This document shows positions 17,453 to 25,680 of a stretch of DNA of 64,000 bases, one piece after another. Positions within the stretch are counted from its first letter, which is position 1. Every line of letters starts with the position of its first letter. This DNA comes from DATFVJ01 sp963826515 (GTDB taxonomy: Bacteria; Actinomycetota; Actinomycetes; Streptosporangiales; Streptosporangiaceae). The notes under the pieces were generated by a model. That model was not told the DNA's origin and did not search any database. It saw only the letters and a list, made by a program, of their open reading frames with translations. The stretch lies in the NCBI GenBank assembly GCA_963826515.1, contig CAWGXI010000016.1, positions 310,001 through 374,000 on the forward strand, read 5' to 3'. The position numbers and the translations under genes were made by a program.

Positions 17453-18665
17453 CACGCGGCCCGGGTAACCGACGGCAGTATTCGTGCCACCCATTTTGGC
17501 GCCCCCGGCCACTATGCGCTCGATCCGGTCCCGGCGGGGCGGTGGGTATCAGGCTCGGCCTGCTCGCCGGGCGGCCGTGGTGATGGGATTGGCCGCCACC
17601 ACCGCATTCCGCGCGTATCAGCGGGTCACCTGAACACCCGGCCGGCCGAAAAGCGGGCAGAGATTGAGCACCCCGCGGCAGCCGTTCTGGATCAGTTTTC
17701 CTAACGGCTGCCGCACATGTGCCACCGCGGGCGGCGGGGCTACCTAGCAAAAGCCCGCCCGGCCCGCGCGCTGGCCACTCAGTCACCCGCTGGCCGATGC
17801 GGCCGGCCCGCAGGGATGGCGAACCGTTTGGCCCGGGACTTGCACGGATGACGTCGGCCACCCCTTGCTCGCGCCCTCTCCGCGGCGCGTGGCGCATGAC
17901 GTACCGCGCCCCGCCTGCGTTCGCGGACGCGGAGGTGGATCTCGCGGCGCGCCCCGCGGCCGGTGGCATCAGCCCAGTGGCGTCCGATTGGCTGATGAGG
18001 CGGCAGGCGTCTATGCGGGGCCCTTCCCGCCAGCACGTGCCGATCGGGCCATCCGGCGTCAAGCGGTGGCTGCCCGGCCCGGGGACGGCGGCTATCTGGC
18101 CGCGGCGCGCCTGGAAAGCCGGATAAACCCGGCTGCGGGTCCGAGTCCCGCGCCAGAGCGTATCCAATCACTAACGTCCTGTGCAGCAGCCGCCAGCAGG
18201 CCTGGGCGGCTTTCCTTATGGTCCGCACCGCGCTCTGTACGGGATGCCGGGCGTGCTTGCGCTTGTGGCCATGCGGCCGGTTGGTGGCGAGCCACCGTTC
18301 GTCGGCGCGGGCATGGTCAGGCCAATACCGCATGAATGTTCCCCCCACTACTAAACTACTAACGGGGCCCCTCCCCTTTACGGGGTGCGCCGCAACGACG
18401 GCCCCCAGCTGCCGAGACGTCACCCCGCTAACTAAAGCGCTGCACCCGGTTGCTTTGTTACTCCCCGGATTCGGGGATGGCGTGCCGTGCGGGTTTCGGC
18501 TAGATTAAGAAGCCGTTAAATCCGACAAAATTGATTCTATTTAGTATTAGCCGCACCTGGCTGCTGCGGCGCTCCGAGGCAGCAGCCATTCCATACTGGC
18601 CAACCCCACGGCGGCCGCCAGCAGCATCTTGCTCGTTGCCGCGCCGGCGGCCTAGGCTCACGGGC
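17453..18665. other. 1.2-kb intergenic region without a supported gene
   Basis: Open frames here are shadows without ribosome sites or recognisable protein. Visible structure: a 12-bp perfect hairpin at 17675-17714 (listed separately) and a pair of adjoining stems at about 18117-18156 (agccgg/ccggct, then gcggg tccgagt cccgc) that superficially look like tRNA arms. A lower-GC segment runs from about 18330 to 18560 (including actactaaactactaacgg) and may hold promoter or decayed sequence. Nothing else recognised. Confidence 0.5.
17675..17714 (+). terminator. 12-bp perfect inverted repeat downstream of the nifJ cluster
   Basis: GCGGCAGCCGTT (17675-17686) pairs perfectly with AACGGCTGCCGC (17703-17714) across a 16-base loop. 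It lies 223 bases past the last gene of the nifJ operon and has no T-tract, as is common for GC-rich actinobacterial terminators. The left arm belongs to a short motif recurring four more times in the window, so it could instead be a mobile or regulatory repeat. Confidence 0.45.
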
Positions 18666-19043
18666 ATGATTACGGCCGTGCATACGCTCGTCTACGCCGA
18701 CGACGCCGAAGCAGCACGCGCGTTCTGCCGCGATGTCCTCGGCTGGCCGCACATCGATGCGGGCGACGGATGGCTCATCTTCAAGACCGGCCCGTCAGAA
18801 CTCGGCGTGCACCCGACCTCGGATGACCGCGGCGGCGCGGCCTGGTCGACCAGGCAGCATCATGAGATCTCGCTGATGTGCGACGACATCGCGGCAACCG
18901 TCGCAGAGCTCAAAGCCAACGGCGCGGAGTTCGCCGGCGAGATAAGCGACAGGGGATTCGGGCTGACCACCATGCTGAAAATCCCTGGTGCGGGCGAGGC
19001 GATGCTTTACCAGCCGCACCACCCCCCTGCCTACATTCTGTGA
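18666..19043 (+). CDS. VOC family protein (glyoxalase-like)
   Basis: A 125-residue single VOC domain: MITAVHTLVYADDAEAARAFCRDVLGWPHIDAGDGWLIFKTGPSELGVHP, then HEISLMCDDIAATVAELKANGAEFAGEISDRGFGLTTMLKIPGAGEAMLYQP. The His in AVHTLVY, His in HHEISL and Glu in GEAMLYQP sit where metal ligands are expected. ATG 18666 starts directly on the fold; longer upstream starts add unrelated residues. Proteins like this include bleomycin/fosfomycin-resistance relatives and small unnamed VOC proteins. Substrate cannot be read from the sequence. Its stop is followed within 60 bases by a tandem repeat array. Confidence 0.85.
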   Translation: MITAVHTLVYADDAEAARAFCRDVLGWPHIDAGDGWLIFKTGPSELGVHPTSDDRGGAAWSTRQHHEISLMCDDIAATVAELKANGAEFAGEISDRGFGLTTMLKIPGAGEAMLYQPHHPPAYIL

Positions 19044-19100
19044 GTGACTGGTTACCAGCGGGCCGCGTCTGGCAGGCTGCCCCTCACTCTGTCCGCCAGG

Positions 19101-19219
19101 CCGCCCGTCACGCCGTCCGCCCGTCACGCCGTCCGCCCGTCACGCCGTCCGCCCGTCACGCCGTCCGCCCGTCACGCCGTCCGCCCGTCACGCCGTCCGC
19201 CCGTCACGCCGTCCGCCCG
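19101..19219. repeat. Tandem array, 16-bp unit, about 7.4 copies
   Basis: The unit ccgcccgtcacgccgt is repeated without interruption between the VOC gene and the APH-like gene. Period 16 is not a multiple of three, so it is not a protein repeat. No unique spacers, so not CRISPR. Confidence 0.95.
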
Positions 19220-19267
19220 TCTGCCTGCTCTGCCGTTTCTGCGCTGCCGTGTCCGCCCTGCACGTAC

Positions 19268-19339
19268 TGCTCAGCCAAGTCGGCCTGCTCAGCCAAGTCG
19301 GCCTGCTCAGCCAAGTCGGCCTGCTCAGCCAAGTCGGCG
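19268..19339. repeat. Tandem array, 18-bp unit, four copies
   Basis: The unit tgctcagccaagtcggcc occurs four times. The last copy runs into the end of the converging APH-like gene (stop at 19325), so the array may have grown out of the gene's 3' end. Confidence 0.95.
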
Positions 19340-20359
19340 CAGGTATAGCTCAGCCAGGTCGCAGCTGTCCCGCGTATACCCGGCGCCCAGCTCTTGCGCA
19401 ATGTCCACGGCGGCGTGCGAGCCGATCCACGCGACCAGCAGGAGCCGCCGGAACAGAATGAATGTCCATATCTCGGCCTCGTCCTCTGCTGGCAGGCTGA
19501 GCACCCTGCGGTAGCCGGTCAGCCAGCTGTCGAGGAGTTCAGGCACCTGGGGCTGGTGCTCGAAGAAACTCACCGAGGTCCCGGCGTCGTACAGGTACCA
19601 GCCGAAACCGGAGTCGTCGAAGTCGATGACACTTACAGTGCCAACGTTGCCGTCACCTCCGGTTCCGCGCGCGCCGTCGGCCACGATCAGGTTGGCCAGC
19701 CGGGTGTCCGCGTGGACCAGGCCGTAGCGCTGCGGGCCGGTGCCGAACCTCGCGAGCCGTGCCCGCAGGGTCACGTCAAGGCGCCCGAGCACGTCGTGCT
19801 CCTGCACACCGACCCCGGCTCCGTCCTGCCACCGCCCCCACCGCGCCCGGTCACCGCAGGCTGCCTCATAATCCCAGTGGAACCGGGTGAACCAGGGCGG
19901 CCGCACCCATTGCCTGGCGTGCCTGTGCATCCGGGCCGTGATCTCGCCAAGCTCGCCGAAATGCTCGATCCCATGTTGCACAGGCTCGCGGCCCGGCAGG
20001 TATTCGAACCGCACGCAGTAGCGCTGCTCGCCGCTCGACGGATCGGTCGTTGTGCTAACGCGGCGGCCGTCGAGTGCTGGCACGATGCGCGGGGTGCGCA
20101 CCCCAGCCTCCGCCCGCAACGCGTCCATCCAGGCGAGTTCGGACTCGATCTCGGGCAACGTGTGGTAGCCGAGCCGGTGCACGCGCAGGATCGAAGGCCC
20201 CTGTTCGGGATCTTCGACGAGGTAGGTCGCATTCTCGGAGACGTTGAGCAGCCGTACCGCCGCGCCTGGATGGCAGCCGTAGCCGACGATCGCGCGCTTC
20301 GCGCACCGGGTGACGCGCTCGAGGACGTCGCCGCCGGCCGACAGGTCATGTGCCCGCAT
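19325..20359 (-). CDS. Aminoglycoside phosphotransferase-family kinase
   Basis: A 344-residue kinase-like protein. The N-lobe has the nucleotide strand VRLLNVSENATYLVEDP and ILRVHRLGYHTLPEIESELAWMDAL. The catalytic Brenner loop is GLVHADTRLANLIV (HxDxxxxN) and the metal site is VIDFDDSGFGWYLYD. This is the APH/ChoK family, which includes homoserine kinase type II, choline kinases and spectinomycin-type enzymes; the pattern 'SENATYLV..P......LRVHR.GYH......SEL.W...L' is typical of unassigned phosphotransferases. ATG 20359 has GTGAGG six bases upstream. Substrate unknown; resistance should not be assumed. The 3' end abuts an 18-bp tandem array. Confidence 0.88.
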   Translation of the reverse strand: MRAHDLSAGGDVLERVTRCAKRAIVGYGCHPGAAVRLLNVSENATYLVEDPEQGPSILRVHRLGYHTLPEIESELAWMDALRAEAGVRTPRIVPALDGRRVSTTTDPSSGEQRYCVRFEYLPGREPVQHGIEHFGELGEITARMHRHARQWVRPPWFTRFHWDYEAACGDRARWGRWQDGAGVGVQEHDVLGRLDVTLRARLARFGTGPQRYGLVHADTRLANLIVADGARGTGGDGNVGTVSVIDFDDSGFGWYLYDAGTSVSFFEHQPQVPELLDSWLTGYRRVLSLPAEDEAEIWTFILFRRLLLVAWIGSHAAVDIAQELGAGYTRDSCDLAELYLRRLG

Positions 20360-20493
20360 CTGTTACCTCACCCGTGCTCGCGGCCCTCGGCTGGGCCGAG
20401 GACACTGGCGATCTCCTGCTGCGCCACAGCACATCATCCGTGCCGACGCACGCATCCCAAGTGGAAGACCCGGCTGGCACCGCTGCCTGTGCT

Positions 20494-20566
20494 CGTTGTC
20501 CCTGAGAAGACCGTTGTCCCTGAGAAGACGGAGTAGCACGGGCCAGAAGACGGAGTAGCACGGGCT
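20494..20566. repeat. Two nested tandem duplications (18 bp x 2 and 22 bp x 2)
   Basis: cgttgtccctgagaagac is repeated at 20494-20511 and 20512-20529. A 22-bp unit starting agaagacggagtagcacggg is repeated at 20523-20544 and 20545-20566. They lie between the APH-like gene and the LysR remnant and overlap each other. Confidence 0.9.
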
Positions 20567-21328
20567 AGCCGGGCGCGGCGCCCGGCGCGCGCCCAAGCCG
20601 CCTGACTTCCGCGTGGTCATTGGCCGGCAGCCAGTCGCGTCCCGGGTCGTAGTCGAGCCACCGGAGCCGGCGCCCGATCTGAGCGAAAGCATCGAGCAGG
20701 ACGGCGAGCAGCGGATGGTGATCCTGGCTCCGCCGCATCAGCGACCATGCGTACAGGGGGGTCTGGGCCGGAGAGCGGAACCGAGCGGATGCCCGCGCCG
20801 TCGGGCAGTGGCACGTCGGCCGGCAGCAGGGAGAACCGCCGCGGTCCGGCTCTGATGCGGTCGATCAGGTGGTCCATCCCGAGGTTGGCTCCGCCATGCC
20901 CGGCGGGGATCCCGAAATGACCGGCGAAGCGCCGCAGGAAGTCGAGCCAGTCGAGGGCGGCGGGGCGCCACAACGTGCTGTCCCGCAGATCGGCTGGGCG
21001 CAGCTCAGGCTGGGCAGCGAGCGGATGTTCCTCGTCGAGGATCGCGTCCACCGGTTCAAGCCTGGCCAGCCGCGAGCTGAGTTGTTCCGATCGGCGCTCG
21101 CCGAGCGGGTGGACACGGCCGAAGCCAGCGTCGATCTCCCCGGATAGCAGCGCGGTCACCGCGGCACGCAGATCCCGGCTCAGGCCAACCTCGGCGCTGA
21201 GCGCCGGCGTGTCCGCGAGCACATGGCCCACCTGCTGGGTAAGGAACAGCCGCCCGGCGGCCCGGCCGAAGTGCAATTCCTCGGCAGCCACGACGAACGC
21301 AGCGAACCTGCGCGAGGTCGAGATCCAC
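20565..21328 (-). pseudogene. LysR-family regulator, frameshifted and internally deleted
   Basis: Three reading frames together spell a LysR protein. A GTG at 21328 (VDLDL) leads after a frame change into RRFAAFVVAAEELHFGRAAGRLFLTQQ, the start of the LysR helix-turn-helix. The recognition helix and linker are then missing; the frame jumps to the substrate-binding domain (LSRDLRAAVTALLSGEIDAGFGRVHPL, WRPAALDWLDFLRRFAGHFGIP). Near 20760 a second frameshift leads to PLYAWSLMRRSQDHHPLLAVLLDAFAQIGRRLRWLDYDPGRDWLPAND, ending at 20565. It cannot make a working DNA-binding regulator. It diverges from the reductase-like fragment at 21465, the usual LysR/target layout. Confidence 0.85.
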
Positions 21329-21464
21329 GCATTCCACCTTTACCGACAACGGGCAGCTGTCAAACCGGACATAACACTGTTGGACCACCCACCCGGTGCC
21401 TTGCTTTCGTGGACCTACGGTCGAGCCTCAACCGCGGGCCCGCGGCAGCAGGGAAGGAATCGCG

Positions 21465-21836
21465 ATGAAGACGCTCATCGGGACCGGACAGCCCGAGGCG
21501 ATGGTGGCCTTTGCCGACACCGGCATGCCCGCGCCCAAGCCCAGCGAGGCACTGGTGAAGGTGGACGCGTTCTCGGTTAACCGCGGTGAGATATTCCTGC
21601 TCGAAGACTATCCGGGTGATGTGCCGCTGTCAGGGAAGTGGCGCGGCCGCGAAGCCATTCTCAATGACTTCCTCGGCAGCCTGGGCGGCCTGCTCAAGCC
21701 CGGTTCGTGGGTGCAGATCGAACTCACCAACGTCGTCAGCGACGGCACCCAGGTCGTGGCGGAGTGGACCTCGCGACGTCGACGGCGGCAAACACCGGCA
21801 GGCGCGCGGTGGACACGCTCGCCAAGGCGGGCGTGA
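21465..21836 (+). pseudogene. Chimeric remnant: quinone reductase/ADH N-terminus fused to SnoaL-like segment
   Basis: The frame starts with a good ribosome site (GGGAAGGA) and MKTLIGTGQPEAMVAFADTGMPAPKPSEALVKVDAFSVNRGEIFLLED, the N-terminus of a zinc-type quinone reductase/alcohol dehydrogenase. Within a few residues it switches in frame to SGKWRGREAILNDFLGSLGGLLKPGSWVQIELTNVVSDGTQVVAEWTSR, a SnoaL/NTF2-like core, then runs into a different frame of an amidase gene and stops. It is most simply read as deletion fusing fragments of three genes. The product could still be translated because the start is intact, but I expect no function. Confidence 0.75.
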
Positions 21837-22324
21837 CCGTTGCCGGAGGGTGGCCCGATGGTGTGGATCCGGCGCCGAACTACGAATCGTTCGGTTTCCA
21901 CGTGCAGTTGTTCTTCGCCGTCCAGCAGACTGGTGATGACTTCGCGAAGCTGCCGGAGTTCATCGGCCACGAAGCCAGGCGCATGGCCGCTCGTGCCGCC
22001 TGGAACCGTTATTTCGAGGACATCGACGCGTTCTTGTGCCCGGTGAACTTCACGCCAGCGTTTCCCCACGGCACCAGGCCGTTCGAACAACGCACGATCA
22101 CGACGCCGGAGGGCGAGCGGCCCTATGACAACACAGGCCTTCTGGGTTTCGCACGCGTCGCTGCCGGGCTTGCCCGCCGTGTGGCCGCACCGATTGGGAA
22201 CACCCCCGCCGGGCTTCCCGTCGGCGCGCAGATTCTGAGTCCGCTCCATGAAGATGACACGGCAATCACTTTGGCCGAATTGCTCGCCGATGTGATCGGC
22301 GGCTACGACCCCCCGCCCATTTAG
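21785..22324 (+). pseudogene. Amidase, C-terminal fragment
   Basis: The frame reads TGRRAVDTLAKAGVTVAGGWPDGVDPAPNYESFGFHVQLFFAVQQ, then ARAAWNRYFEDIDAFLCPVNFTPAFPHG and, near the end, APIGNTPAGLPVGAQILSPLHEDDTAITLAELLADVIGGYDPPPI. This is the last ~180 residues of an amidase-signature hydrolase, where the family has 'W...F..D..L.P....A.P' and 'P.G....GLP.G.Q......D...'. The catalytic Lys-Ser-Ser part is missing. The frame has no start of its own. The stop lies two bases before the MITE copy at 22327. Confidence 0.85.
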
Positions 22325-22326
22325 GC

Positions 22327-22495
22327 AGTGGTCCGCAAGAGGAGTCTTCTTTCGCTGCACGACGCCCGGGCAGGCACCTCCCGGCGTTGTCGTCGTCGCG
22401 CGTAGCACCCGCGAAGCGCTCGTCGAGGACAAGCACCGCCTTGCGATGCACCTGCCCGGAGGCTGTTCGCTCAAAAAGGACTCTTACGTACCACT
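22327..22495. mobile_element. MITE-like element, copy 2 (inverted relative to copy 1)
   Basis: A 169-bp element whose reverse complement matches 4100-4280. The shared core, about 90 bases starting GGTGCATCGCAAGGCGGTGC, has only a few differences. Its ends are inverted repeats beginning AGTGGTCCGCAAGAGGAGTC and, on the other side, AGTGGTACGTAAGAGTCC. It sits directly after the amidase fragment. Divergence from copy 1 is concentrated at the ends. Confidence 0.8.
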
Positions 22496-22519
22496 AGTGG
22501 CATGATCCACCCAGCGGAG

Positions 22520-22760
22520 GACGCCGCTCCGGCTGGATCCGCATCTTCGGCCTGGTCACGAGCCCTGGGCTGTATGAGCGGAAGGTCGCCGCGATCCGTG
22601 CGGACCTGCCGGGCCTGAAGCACGTGCTGATCGTCGGCGAGGGACCCGTCCCACCCGGCACGGTCGGCCTGCGCCGGGCGCTGGCAGCGGCATCCGCGGA
22701 ATTCGATATCCGTATTTCCGAGTCCCCACACGACCTGCAAACAGTGCCTAACCGGGCTGA
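22520..22760 (+). pseudogene. Fragment of an acyl-CoA synthetase-like (AMP-forming) enzyme
   Basis: The frame reads SGWIRIFGLVTSPGLYERKVAAIRADLPGLKHVLIVGEG. The 'Y..K...IR..LP.L.HV.VVGEG' pattern resembles the region between the first nucleotide motif and the main P-loop of AMP-dependent CoA ligases. The rest drifts into unrelated residues. No start codon. The assignment is tentative because only about 40 residues are recognisable. Confidence 0.4.
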
Positions 22761-22977
22761 AGTGCTCGTACCACCTAGGGCTGCCGTGCGAGGTGCCCCA
22801 TATCGTCCGGACATCGACGAGTACGGGACTGGCCCCGATCGCGGTTCTGCACGCGGACAGGGCGAGAAGCGCGGGCTTGTTGCGGGTCGGAGGATGCCGC
22901 TCTGATCAGACGTCGTAGCCTGCGTGCTCGTAGGACAACTCCTGCCAGCTGACGAAGTGGGTGGCCAGCTTTGAGCT

Positions 22978-23345
22978 TTGGGACCAGGGAGACTTCACGC
23001 GCTCCTCGACGGCGTCTTCGCGATCGCCCTGACCTTGCTGGTCTTGGACTTGCCGAAGCCAGGCCACTCGGCTCAGCTTGTACGCGATCTGTTGCACCAA
23101 TGGCCCTCGTACGTGGCCTACCTCGTGTCGTTCGTGACGATCGGCATCCTCTGGATCGAGCATCACGGAATGATGAGCGCGGTTCGCTCCATCGACAGGC
23201 GGTTCCTGGAGCGAATGCTGGCCTTCCTGCTGTTCATCTCCATAATCCCGTGGCCGCACTTGCCGCGAACTACGCCGACCACCGTGTCCCCGAGCCGCGG
23301 GCGGCGGCGGTTCTGTATGCGGCGACGACGCTCATGATGGGCGAA
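22978..23345 (+). pseudogene. TMEM175-like (DUF1211) membrane protein, frameshifted and truncated
   Basis: The frame gives RLHALLDGVFAIALTLLVLDLPKPGHS, then WPSYVAYLVSFVTIGILWIEHHGMMSAVRSIDRRFLERMLAFLLFISIIPWP. The first helix matches the TMEM175/DUF1211 potassium-channel family (usually FSDGVFAIAITLLVLDL). After a frameshift near 23255 the neighbouring frame continues LAANYADHRVPEPRAAAVLYAATTLMM, as expected for the family, then ends at the transposase remnant. Only about three of six helices remain and the conserved FSD is altered to LLD. Confidence 0.8.
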
Positions 23346-23349
23346 GCCG

Positions 23350-23975
23350 GTGGCCGTGCGTGATCAGTTGGGCGAGGTGTTCGCCGATGAGCGGTTCGCG
23401 CAGGCGTTTGGGGTGCGGGGCAAGCCTGGGTGGTCGCCGGGACGGTTAGCGCTGGTCACGGTGTTCCAGATGGCAGAGGATCTTACTGATCGGCAGGCGG
23501 CAGAGGCGGTACGGGACAAGATCTCCTGGAAGTATGCGCTGGGCATGACGCTGGATGATCCGGGGTTCGACGCCTCCATCTTGAGCGAGTTCCGTACCCG
23601 GGTGGTCGCCCACGGTTGAGAAGAAAGGTACTGGACCTGCTGCTGGCGGCGCTGAAGGACAAGGGGCTGGTGGCGGCCAGCGGGAAACAGCGCACCGACT
23701 CCACCCACGTGGTGGCCGCGGTACGCGACCTGAACCGGCTGGAGCTGGCCGGCGAAAGCGTGCTGGCGTGCTTGGGAGGCGCTGGCCGCTGCGGCACCGT
23801 CCTGGCTGGCTGGGGCGGTCGAGGTGGCCGAATGGAGCAGACGGTACAGCGCGCGGGTCGATTCGTGGCGGCTGCCCGCCTCCGAGACTAAGCGCAAAGA
23901 GCTGGCGTTGGCCTACGGCACCGACGGGCTGGCGTTGCTGACCGCGGTGTATGCGCCCGACCAAACCCCGCAGAT
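23350..23975 (+). pseudogene. IS1182-type transposase, N-terminal part with frameshifts
   Basis: The start is intact: VRDQLGEVFADERFAQAFGVRGKPGWSPGRLALVTVFQMAEDLTDRQAAEAVRDKISWKYALGMTLDDPGFDASILSEFRTRVVAHG, the DUF772 domain of IS1182/IS5-like transposases. A frameshift at about 23618 leads to LRRKVLDLLLAALKDKGLVAASGKQRTDSTHVVAAVRDLNRLEL, with the first catalytic Asp in RTDSTHV. Another frameshift near 23780 leads to VEVAEWSRRYSARVDSWRLPASETKRKELALAYGTDGLALLTAVYAPD, where it breaks off. The remaining DDE residues and both ends of the element are missing, so it is immobile. Confidence 0.88.
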
Positions 23976-24637
23976 GGAACCGGGACGCCGAACGCGCCGG
24001 GGTGCCGTTGAAAATCTTCTCCGGCTCAATGTGCGACGTTTTCGAGGACCACCCCCAGGTCACCGAACCCCGCAAACGCCTCTGGGACCTGATCGAGGCG
24101 ACGCCGTGGCTGCGGTGGCAACTCCTCACAAAGCGCCCGGAGAACATGACCTCGATGGCACCCTGGGGTAACTCGTGGCCTGCGCATGTGTGGGCGGGGA
24201 CGAGCGTGGAGAACCAGCGCTGGGCCGATGCCCGGATCCCGGTCCTCGCCCAGGTGCCCGCCGCGGTCCGGTTCCGGTCCTGCGAACCACTGCTCGGGCC
24301 GATCGACCTGTCGCGATGGCTCGGCACACTCCACGAATGCCCCGGCGTGCAGATGCCGCCAGGGAGTACGGAACTGCGAGCCCACACGGTGAACTGCTGT
24401 ACGAATCCGGCCATCTCTTGGCTGATTGTCGGCGGCGAGTCAGGTCCGCGTGCGCGGCCGATGCGCACGGAATGGGCCCGATCCATCGTCGCCCAGTGCC
24501 GCGACGCCGGTATCGCCCCATTCGTCAAGCAGCTGGGCTCTGTGTGGGCGCGTGGCGGCGGCTACCGCTGGGAGGTTTCCGCACCTCTGCCACCGGCGCT
24601 GACGATCTTCCCCGAACCCGTAGCAGCGGCCTCATGA
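23970..24637 (+). pseudogene. Phage Gp37/Gp68-like (DUF5131) protein, N-terminus missing
   Basis: The frame reads WNRDAERAGVPLKIFSGSMCDVFEDHPQVTEPRKRLWDLIEATPWLRWQLLTKRPENM, then NSWPAHVWAGTSVENQRWADARIPVLAQVPAAVRFRSCEPLLGPIDL and SWLIVGGESGPRARPMRTEWARSIVAQCRDAGIAPFVKQLGS. This is a radical-SAM-like phage protein family (DUF5131). The intact family starts about 80-90 residues earlier with 'IEWT..TWNPV.GC...S.GC..CYAE'; that Cys cluster is missing here, replaced by the transposase remnant. Probably a phage or plasmid leftover. Confidence 0.8.
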
Positions 24638-24810
24638 CCGCGCCCCGCAAATCCGGGCTCGCTGCGGGTCTCGGCCCTGGCCAGTGGACCGAACCGCCAA
24701 CACCCAAGGTCAAGAAGACACTCACGCAGCGGCTGGTCGATGGGATCGGCAAAGGCGACCGGCTGGGCAAGCTCGCAGCCGAAACCGACGGCCAGGATCT
24801 CCGTCCCTGA
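24634..24810 (+). CDS. Small hypothetical protein coupled to the DUF5131 remnant
   Basis: ATG 24634 overlaps the DUF5131 stop (ATGA) and opens a 58-residue basic protein, MTAPRKSGLAAGLGPGQWTEPPTPKVKKTLTQRLVDGIGKGDRLG and so on, with an amphipathic helix around LTQRLVDGIGKG. The stop-start overlap is the main evidence that it was a real gene of the same mobile element. No family recognised. Confidence 0.4.
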   Translation: MTAPRKSGLAAGLGPGQWTEPPTPKVKKTLTQRLVDGIGKGDRLGKLAAETDGQDLRP

Positions 24811-24971
24811 GCCCCACGCCGCCGGGTGAGCCCGAAACGCCGGGAACGCGCGGCACCCCCGCCGGCCTGGGCGAATGGGAGGCGCGGTTGCGTAATTGTC
24901 AAGGCCCAGGAAATGGCCGATCACAGCCGCGCCGTGGTCGAGCAAGTGCTGCCCCGGTTTACGGGCGTCTC

Positions 24972-25142
24972 ATGGAGGTGACCGTAACCATGGTGATTGG
25001 CGCCTTCCCCACGAGAGTTGATCACACGCGGCTGCAACGCGTGGCTGATCTGATGCAGCGCTTCGGCCTGATAACGCATCGCTTCGATATGACCGCCATG
25101 ACCAATGGTTCCAGTGCCCGCACGGACGGTCAACGGGGGTGA
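24972..25142 (+). pseudogene. Possible C-terminal fragment of an ABC substrate-binding protein
   Basis: A 56-residue frame contains RLQRVADLMQRFGLITHRFDMTAM, like the last helix of NMT1/TauA-type periplasmic proteins ('LQ.VADLM..FG.I...FDV..M'). No signal sequence or binding domain precedes it. A chance ORF cannot be excluded. Confidence 0.25.
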
Positions 25143-25289
25143 TTCGCGCTCCATCAGCCCGCCCGGGTTCGCGCCCGTTCGCCCGCGAACTCGCGCAGGT
25201 TCGCGCCAGTTCGCGGGCGGCGGCGGCAACGTCTTCAAACCGGGCCGGGCCGGGCCGGGCCGGGCCGGGCCGGACCGGGCGGCAGCACC
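25143..25289. other. Short repeat region before DUF779
   Basis: Contains alternating 'gttcgcgc' runs (25160-25215) able to form stems (cgcgaac / gttcgcg) and a simple cgggc pentamer array at 25241-25280. No gene. It may act as terminator for the converging DUF779 gene. Confidence 0.5.
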
Positions 25290-25664
25290 CTATCTGGAGT
25301 CTGACACGGGGTCGTCGGCTCGCAGGCAGACGCGAGATCGCGTCACGAAATGCCAGCCCTCAGCAGCAGGCAGGGAGAAACCCTCCGCCATCCCTGGCTC
25401 GACATCCAAGATCAGCTGGTCGGTGTGCCACGCCGCATACTGCCGGTCATCCATGTAGAAGGGGCAGCCCGCCACCTCGCCGACAAGCACGTCACGCGGG
25501 CCGGTCATGTATTCGCCGGCTTCGAAGCACATGGGCGCGCTGCCTCCGCAGCATCCGGCGGAGTGGACGAACATGAGAGGACCCCGGACGGCGCGGAGGC
25601 TGATCAGCGCCTCCCTGGCCGCCTCGGTCACCACCAGGCGCGGTGCCGGCTCGCTTTCACTCAT
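25290..25664 (-). CDS. DUF779 domain protein, aldehyde dehydrogenase partner
   Basis: A 124-residue DUF779 protein: RLVVTEAAREALISLRAVRGPLMFVHSAGCCGGSAPMCFEAGEYMTGPRDVLVGEVAGCPFYMDDRQYAAWHTDQLILDVEPGMAEGFSLPAAEGWHFVTRSRVC. The conserved SAGCCGGSAPMC cysteines suggest metal or Fe-S binding. The family is nearly always encoded next to acetaldehyde/aldehyde dehydrogenases, as here: it starts 16 bases after the aldehyde dehydrogenase stop on the same strand. Function is not established; a maturation or redox helper role is inference from linkage. Confidence 0.93.
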   Translation of the reverse strand: MSESEPAPRLVVTEAAREALISLRAVRGPLMFVHSAGCCGGSAPMCFEAGEYMTGPRDVLVGEVAGCPFYMDDRQYAAWHTDQLILDVEPGMAEGFSLPAAEGWHFVTRSRVCLRADDPVSDSR

Positions 25665-25680
25665 TGGGTGCTCATCGGAT

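Noticed and set aside
17985..18040. Hammerhead ribozyme (CTGATGAG at about 17991-17998)
   Set aside because: No GAAA core or matching stem III follows at suitable spacing; a chance octamer.
19101..19339. Possible CRISPR array
   Set aside because: Units of 16 and 18 bp follow each other directly with no unique spacers, and no cas genes are present.
19394..20536. 380-codon plus-strand frame opposite the APH-like kinase
   Set aside because: The minus strand has clear kinase motifs; this frame has none and no ribosome site.
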